Of a stretch of DNA of 17,747 bases, positions 14,334 to 17,747 are shown piece after piece; positions within the stretch are counted from its first letter, which is position 1; each line of letters opens with the position of its first letter. Source of the DNA: Trueperaceae bacterium (GTDB lineage: Bacteria; Deinococcota; Deinococci; Deinococcales; Trueperaceae); assembly GCA_011390455.1 (NCBI GenBank), contig JAABSI010000061.1, positions 1 through 17,747 on the forward strand, written 5' to 3'. The notes below the pieces were generated by a model, which was not told the DNA's origin, made no database searches, and was given only the letters and a program-made list of their open reading frames with translations. The translations under genes and the position numbers were made by a program.

Positions 14334-14524
14334 TGGGCGTGGGGCGACCACCCATTCGGTCAGCGCGGAGACGGCAGCTCCTCGTTCAGCAGCAGGCCCG
14401 TGCGGGTCGGGCGCTGAGGCCCCGTTCGCGCCGGCCGGATGACGGCCTCGGCGTCCAGGGGCCCCGCGCACGACCGGTCCACGCGGTCGAACGCTGGGCC
14501 CCGCACTCGGTCAGGGATGCAGCG
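14334..14524. other. Intergenic stretch between the tRNA-Pro terminator and the convergent lipoprotein gene
   Basis: No gene or RNA is supported here. A GTG-started reverse frame of 48 codons (14506-14360) lies in the same frame as the lipoprotein just past its stop, but has no ribosome-binding site and no recognisable family. GGGCCCC motifs occur near 14458 and 14496 and could pair as part of a terminator for the lipoprotein gene, but without a T-tract. Confidence 0.4.
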
Positions 14525-15379
14525 TCAGAACGCGGCGCACTGCCCTTCCTTGTCGCCACCCACTACGTTGCCGTCACCGGCAAGCGGCGCCGCGTTGCTC
14601 CAGCACTGCAGGTTGCCGTCGATGTAGTTGCCGGTGACCTCGAAGCCGCCGAGATTCTCCTCCAGCTGGACGTCGCCACCGACCCAGTTCTTGCTGACGT
14701 CGATGGCACCGTAGTTCTGCTCGAGCTGGACGTTGCCGTCGATCTCGTTGAAGTAGATGACGATGTCGCCGAGGTTCTCGTCCAGCTGGACGTCGCCACC
14801 GACCCAGCTCTCTCTGACGGCGATGTTTTCGTCGTTGAGCTTCAACTGCACGTTGCCGTCGACATGGGCTTCGACGACCTCGATCGGCCCGACAGTCTCA
14901 TCGACCTGGACGTTGCCGCGCACGGTGCCGTAAACCCACACTGGGCCCTCGCCGCGCTCGACCTGGACGTCGCCGTCGACCTCGGCGCCCTCCCCCACGA
15001 CGACCTCATCGCTGTACTCCCCCTGGACGTTGCCCTCGACGACCGTGCCCGAGAGGTCGACGGAGGCGGAGCGGTACACGAAGACGTTGCCGTCGATGAA
15101 GCCATCGAAGAACACGAGCGAGGCGCCCGGCGCGACGGCCACATTGCCCTCCACCGTCACGTCGGTGAAGGTGCACGCGGCGTACTCCGGGATCGTGACG
15201 TCGTCGTCGAAGGTGGTGCCGGAAACATCGCACACCACACCATCCTCAAGGCCAACCGTCGGATCGATACCCGCGGGCAGGGCGGGCAGCAGCGACCCGC
15301 CGGACGTCACGGGCTCGCTGCAGGCGGCGAGGACGAGGGAGAGGGCGAGGGCGGCGATGGCTAGGGTGAAGCGACGCAT
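14525..15379 (-). CDS. Lipoprotein with about ten 20-residue beta-solenoid repeats
   Basis: The product is 284 residues from ATG 15379, preceded by GGAGGT four bases upstream. An alternative ATG at 15391 adds MEVS and lies 6 bases after a -10 element. Residues 1-20 are a lipoprotein signal with lipobox LAAC, so the mature protein is anchored at C20. From about residue 77 to 260 a repeat of about 20 residues recurs, marked by EGNV, DGNV, EGNV, DGDV, RGNV, DGNV, GGDV, DGNV, GGDV and DGNL at 77, 96, 115, 135, 155, 174, 195, 214, 235 and 254, often followed by QL-x-EN-x-G-x-I-x-V. This spacing and the alternating hydrophobics indicate a parallel beta-helix, similar in logic to bactofilins or adhesin stalks. 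Cysteines 50, 69, 259 and 281 may cap the ends by disulfides. The function is unknown; a surface structural or sensing role is plausible. Confidence 0.85.
   Translation of the reverse strand: MRRFTLAIAALALSLVLAACSEPVTSGGSLLPALPAGIDPTVGLEDGVVCDVSGTTFDDDVTIPEYAACTFTDVTVEGNVAVAPGASLVFFDGFIDGNVFVYRSASVDLSGTVVEGNVQGEYSDEVVVGEGAEVDGDVQVERGEGPVWVYGTVRGNVQVDETVGPIEVVEAHVDGNVQLKLNDENIAVRESWVGGDVQLDENLGDIVIYFNEIDGNVQLEQNYGAIDVSKNWVGGDVQLEENLGGFEVTGNYIDGNLQCWSNAAPLAGDGNVVGGDKEGQCAAF
14600..15151 (-). repeat. Tandem 60-bp coding repeats of the solenoid lipoprotein
   Basis: Units of about 57-60 bases encode one solenoid rung each. Two stretches at 14661-14687 and 14781-14807, exactly 120 bases apart, are identical over 27 bases, showing a two-rung duplication that is fairly recent or is under homogenisation. 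Confidence 0.75.
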
Positions 15380-15397
15380 GGAGACCTCCATGGAACG

Positions 15398-15430
15398 ACC
15401 GTAGCGGGTCGAACTGAAGGCTTCCTGAAG
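15398..15430 (-). promoter_or_regulatory. Lipoprotein-gene promoter with 11-bp-spaced direct repeats (PhoB/OmpR-like operator)
   Basis: On the reverse strand two CTTCAG copies (15430-15425 and 15419-15414) start exactly 11 bases apart. Ten bases downstream is a -10 element TACGGT (15403-15398), followed after 6 bases by ATG 15391. Direct repeats with an 11-bp period in the -35 zone are the usual binding site of OmpR/PhoB-type response regulators, which activate promoters lacking a -35 hexamer; none is seen here. The regulator itself is not in the window. Confidence 0.5.
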
Positions 15431-15474
15431 TCGGGGGGGTGCGAAGCCGGAAGGCACCCCGCGGCGGCGTACGC

Positions 15475-15504
15475 TTGACACGCGGCGACCGCGCGCCGTA
15501 CGAA
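15475..15504 (+). promoter_or_regulatory. Strong promoter for the tRNA-Gly/tRNA-Arg pair
   Basis: A perfect -35 TTGACA (15475-15480), an 18-base spacer and -10 TACGAA (15499-15504). Predicted transcription start is about 12 bases before the tRNA-Gly 5' end. Confidence 0.75.
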
Positions 15505-15522
15505 TGGACGGGGCCTCGCCGC

Positions 15523-15598
15523 GCGGGAGTAGCTCAGCTGGTAGAGCGACAGCCTTCCAAGCTGTATGTCGAGGGTTCGAATCCCTTCTCCCGCTCCA
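15523..15598 (+). tRNA. tRNA-Gly (anticodon TCC)
   Basis: Acceptor GCGGGAG (15523-15529) pairs with CTCCCGC (15588-15594), followed by T and an encoded CCA. The D stem is GCTC/GAGC. The anticodon stem ACAGC/GCTGT encloses CTTCCAA with anticodon TCC at 15556-15558. The T arm has GGTTCGAATCC. Confidence 0.97.
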
Positions 15599-15608
15599 GG
15601 TCGTTCAT

Positions 15609-15628
15609 GGCCCGCCGCCAGGCGGGCC
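15609..15628 (+). repeat. Inverted repeat between the two tRNA genes
   Basis: GGCCCGCC and GGCGGGCC form a perfect 8-bp stem with a GCCA loop. No T-tract follows, so it is more likely a processing or attenuating hairpin in the shared precursor than a full terminator. Confidence 0.5.
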
Positions 15629-15640
15629 TACCGGCCGCTC

Positions 15641-15716
15641 GCACCCGTAGCTCAGTGGACAGAGCAGCCGCCTTCTAAGCGGTCGGTCCCAGGTTCGAAT
15701 CCTGGCGGGTGCGCCA
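15641..15716 (+). tRNA. tRNA-Arg (anticodon TCT)
   Basis: Acceptor GCACCCG (15641-15647) pairs with CGGGTGC (15706-15712), followed by G and an encoded CCA. The D stem is GCTC/GAGC. The anticodon stem GCCGC/GCGGT (one G-U) encloses CTTCTAA with anticodon TCT at 15674-15676. The T arm CCAGG-TTCGAAT-CCTGG is canonical. It is probably co-transcribed with tRNA-Gly. Confidence 0.97.
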
Positions 15717-15740
15717 TGCCTCGTCCCGACGTCGGCGACG

Positions 15741-15746
15741 TACGAT
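15741..15746 (+). promoter_or_regulatory. Possible -10 element upstream of the fetAB-type operon
   Basis: TACGAT would start transcription about 30 bases before ATG 15784. GGTGGA (15772-15777) then serves as ribosome-binding site 6 bases before the ATG. Readthrough from the tRNA promoter is also possible. Confidence 0.4.
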
Positions 15747-15783
15747 GGGCGCCACCGCCCGCGGTTCGCTCGGTGGACCTCCC

Positions 15784-16437
15784 ATGGCGCAACCCCTGCT
15801 CACCGCCACCGGCCTCGGTCGCCTCGTCGACGACCGCTGGCTGTGGCGCGACCTGGAACTGGCGTTGGCGCCGGGCGAGACGCTGGCGATCACGGGTGGC
15901 TCGGGCAGCGGCAAGACGCTGCTGCTGCGGACGCTGGCGGGCCTCGACCCGGTGGACGCCGGCGAGGTCGCGCTCGACGGCCGCTCGTTGGATGCCTGGT
16001 CGATGCCGGACTACCGCTCGCAGGTGCGCTACCTGGCCCAGCGACCGGTGACGGTCGAGGGTTCCGTCGAGGACGGGCTCCGCTTCGCGTTCGGCCTGCG
16101 GGTCCATCGGAACGCCGCGTACTCGCGGTCGCGGGCGCTCGACCTGCTCGAGCGGGTCGGCCGCGACGAGCGCTTCCTCGAGGCCCGGGCGGCGTCGCTT
16201 TCCGGCGGCGAGGCGCAGCTCCTGGCGCTCGTGCGGACCCTGCTGCTGCCGCCGCGGGTGCTCCTCCTCGACGAGCCCACCGCCTCGCTGGACGACGCGA
16301 CGGCGCGCGACGTCGAGTCCCTGGTGGCCGATTGGCTCGCGGGGTCCGACGAGCGGGCGGTCATCTGGACCAGCCACCGCGACGAGCAGCTGTCGCGGGT
16401 GAGCCGCCGCCGCCTCGAGCTCGGCGGGACGCCGTGA
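15784..16437 (+). CDS. fetA: ABC transporter ATPase, FetA (YbbL)-type metal exporter subunit
   Basis: The product is 217 residues from ATG 15784, chosen because GGTGGA lies before it and the upstream in-frame ATGs give an Arg-rich stretch with no family match. It has the full set of ABC motifs: Walker A GGSGSGKT (38-45), Q-loop Q86 (YLAQRP), signature LSGGE (139-143), Walker B VLLLDEP (159-165) with E164, and switch H198 (TSHRD). The short length and the partner immediately downstream identify it as the ATPase of a FetAB/YbbLM system, which in E. coli exports iron and protects against peroxide. It could instead serve another metal. The TGA stop overlaps the partner's GTG. Confidence 0.88.
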   Translation: MAQPLLTATGLGRLVDDRWLWRDLELALAPGETLAITGGSGSGKTLLLRTLAGLDPVDAGEVALDGRSLDAWSMPDYRSQVRYLAQRPVTVEGSVEDGLRFAFGLRVHRNAAYSRSRALDLLERVGRDERFLEARAASLSGGEAQLLALVRTLLLPPRVLLLDEPTASLDDATARDVESLVADWLAGSDERAVIWTSHRDEQLSRVSRRRLELGGTP

Positions 16438-17243
16438 GCGACGCCGCGTACCTGCGCATCGACCTCATCCAGCTGGCGCTGGCGGGCTCCCTCGTCCTCA
16501 TCAACGTCGGGCTGTCGTGGGCGCTGCGGCTGGGTCTGGGGCGGAGCCTGGTGATCGCCTCCGTGCGCATGTCCTCGCAGCTGCTGCTGGTCGGCCTGGT
16601 CCTCGACTGGGTGTTCGCGCTCAACGACCCGCTGCCGGTGCTCGGCGTCGCCATGGTCATGGCGACGCTGGCCGCGGTCTCGGCCGTGCAGCGGACCCGG
16701 CGTCGCTTCGCCGGCGTGTACTGGGACGCCTTCGTGTCGGTCGTCGGCGCGGCCTTCCTCGTCACCGGCGTGGCCGTCGTGGGGATCGTGCGGGTCGAGC
16801 CCTGGTTCGAGGCGCAGTACACGATCCCGCTCTTGGGCATGGTGCTCGGCAACGTCCTCAACGGCATCTCGCTCGCGCTCGACCGCTTCACGGAGGGGGT
16901 CGTGGCGCGCCGCGAGCTCATCGAGACCTACCTCAGCCTCGGCGCGACACGCTGGGAGGCGGCTCACGAGCTCGTGCGCGACGCCCTGCGGGTCGGCATG
17001 ATCCCGACGATCAACTCGATGATGGTCATGGGCGTCGTCAGCCTGCCGGGCATGATGACCGGCCAGATCCTGGCCGGCGCGGCGCCGGCCGACGCGGTGC
17101 GCTACCAGATCGTGATCGCGTTCATGATCGCGGCGGCCGCCGCCCTGGGCAGCAGCGGCGTCACGCTGCTGGCGTTCCGCCGGCTGTTCGACACGCGCCA
17201 CCGTCTGCGCAGCGACCGCCTGCGCGCGGTTCCGCGCCACTGA
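16434..17243 (+). CDS. fetB: FetB (YbbM, UPF0014)-type ABC transporter permease
   Basis: The product is 269 residues from GTG 16434 (GTGA overlap with the ATPase). About seven hydrophobic segments run through the protein. Family blocks are clear: 'SVRMSSQLLLVGLVLDWVF' near residue 40, 'YTIPLLGMVLGNVLNGISLA' near 130, LGATRWEAAHELV near 165, then 'MIPTINSMMVMGVVSLPGMM' and TGQILAG near 185-210, and 'LGSSGVTLLAFRRLFD' near the end. It forms the membrane channel of the exporter with the preceding ATPase. The long frame starting at 15843 is out of phase with fetA and is only a shadow there. It ends 25 bases from the convergent deaminase gene. Confidence 0.93.
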   Translation: MSDAAYLRIDLIQLALAGSLVLINVGLSWALRLGLGRSLVIASVRMSSQLLLVGLVLDWVFALNDPLPVLGVAMVMATLAAVSAVQRTRRRFAGVYWDAFVSVVGAAFLVTGVAVVGIVRVEPWFEAQYTIPLLGMVLGNVLNGISLALDRFTEGVVARRELIETYLSLGATRWEAAHELVRDALRVGMIPTINSMMVMGVVSLPGMMTGQILAGAAPADAVRYQIVIAFMIAAAAALGSSGVTLLAFRRLFDTRHRLRSDRLRAVPRH

Positions 17244-17268
17244 GCTCGGGCGGAGGCGAAGGGGTCAC

Positions 17269-17747
17269 TCACACGCGCCGGTTGCGCACCGCCCAGTCGG
17301 CATCGGGATCGTCGATCTCCAGGCGTTCGACGCCGCCTCGGAAGCGGGCCTGCACCGCCAGGTAACTCGCGTGGTACGAGGGATCGGGGTGCCGCCACTC
17401 GTGCAGGTACACGACGCGCTGGACGCCGGCCTGCAGGAGGCTGACGGAGCACTGGAAGCACGGTCGCATGGTGGTGTAGAGCGTGCTCCCCTGGGTCCGG
17501 ATGCCGACGCGGGCGGCCATGAGCAGCGCGTTGGCCTCGGCATGGACGCAGATGCACAGGTCGTAGCCCTGGCCGCTCGGGAAGCGCTCGGGGTGGGCGC
17601 AGCGCTCGCAGCCGCCCTCGCTGCAGTTCTTCGCGCCCGCGGGCGTGCCGTTGTACCCGGTGGCGACGATGAACTTGTCCTGCACGAGGATGGCGCCGAC
17701 GCGGTTGCCGGTGCAGTCGGCCCGTGCGCGCACCGCCAGCGCGATCG
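17269..17747 (-). CDS. Deoxycytidylate (dCMP) deaminase family protein, N-terminus beyond the window
   Basis: The reverse frame is open to the right edge; 159 codons are visible. The GTG at 17733 is not the true start, because upstream residues IALA continue the first helix of the family (ALAVRARADCTGNRVGAILV). The zinc-dependent deaminase site has H and catalytic E in CVHAEAN (about 17544-17530) and two Cys in PCFQC (about 17460-17449). Extra cysteines in NCSEGGCERC may hold a second, structural zinc, as in dCMP deaminases. The enzyme converts dCMP to dUMP for dTTP synthesis; ComE operon protein 2-like relatives share the fold. Only some 10-25 N-terminal residues are missing. Its promoter is outside the window. 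Confidence 0.9.
   Translation of the reverse strand, partial: IALAVRARADCTGNRVGAILVQDKFIVATGYNGTPAGAKNCSEGGCERCAHPERFPSGQGYDLCICVHAEANALLMAARVGIRTQGSTLYTTMRPCFQCSVSLLQAGVQRVVYLHEWRHPDPSYHASYLAVQARFRGGVERLEIDDPDADWAVRNRRV

Noticed and set aside
14360..14506. 48-codon reverse frame after the lipoprotein stop
   Set aside because: No ribosome-binding site, promoter or family; open frames of this length are expected by chance at this G+C.
14219..15364. 381-codon forward frame across the lipoprotein gene
   Set aside because: It begins inside tRNA-Pro, crosses a terminator and is antisense to the solenoid repeats, whose regularity it merely mirrors.
15523..15716. tRNA cluster as an integration site for a mobile element
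   Set aside because: No integrase, repeated tRNA 3' end or phage-like gene is present on either side.

Overview
The window is very GC-rich (roughly 70% G+C by eye), densely coded on both strands, and reads as chromosomal housekeeping DNA from a free-living bacterium. No transposase, integrase, phage gene or CRISPR array is visible. An apparent outer-membrane-type beta-barrel protein, a lipoprotein and an export-signal ligand-binding protein suggest a cell with an envelope beyond a simple monoderm wall. Many start codons lie 5-6 bases after a TAnnnT -10 element, which implies leaderless mRNAs. This combination fits a Deinococcota-type lineage (for example Trueperaceae-like), but an actinobacterial or Chloroflexota-type source cannot be excluded without searches.

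Layout. 1-1480 (-): an envelope protein cut by the left edge. 1580-1654: tRNA-Arg(CCT). 1697-2872: ABC-type ligand-binding protein. 2946-4542: prfA (release factor 1) overlapping a Nudix hydrolase. 4615-5853: moeA, convergent with a (-) operon of M20 metallohydrolase, DUF2007-like protein and cation-efflux (CDF) transporter at 5850-8485. moeA and the CDF gene share a CTAG stop-stop overlap. 8551-9342: zinc-ribbon membrane protein. 9346-9687 (-): alkyltransferase-like (ATL) DNA-damage protein. 9756-11251: CAP-domain exported protein coupled to a 61-residue membrane protein. 11382-14161: miaB, interrupted by an in-frame amber codon, then a Nudix-methyltransferase fusion, then tRNA-Pro(TGG) and a terminator. 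14525-15379 (-): lipoprotein built of about ten 20-residue beta-solenoid repeats, with PhoB/OmpR-like direct repeats in its promoter. 15523-15716: tRNA-Gly(TCC) and tRNA-Arg(TCT) behind a strong promoter. 15784-17243: a FetA/FetB-type ABC exporter. 17269-17747 (-): deoxycytidylate-deaminase family protein cut by the right edge.

Translation and decoding are the main theme: release factor 1, a tRNA-modifying methylthiotransferase and four tRNAs. A second theme is metal and stress handling: the CDF transporter, FetAB, ATL, and nucleotide clean-up by two Nudix proteins and a dCMP deaminase. Overlapping ATGA/GTGA start-stop junctions recur (M20/DUF2007, CAP/61-aa protein, miaB/Nudix-methyltransferase, fetA/fetB), so translational coupling is common.

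The most notable observation is that miaB carries a TAG at codon 355, after which the frame stays open through a recognisable TRAM domain to a GTGA junction with the next gene. TAG is used as a normal stop elsewhere in the window and RF1 is encoded here, so this is a nonsense allele, a sequence error or local readthrough, not a recoded genetic code. I did not find a convincing wholly new multi-gene system. The best candidates for undescribed biology are the solenoid lipoprotein with its direct-repeat operator and the Nudix-methyltransferase fusion.
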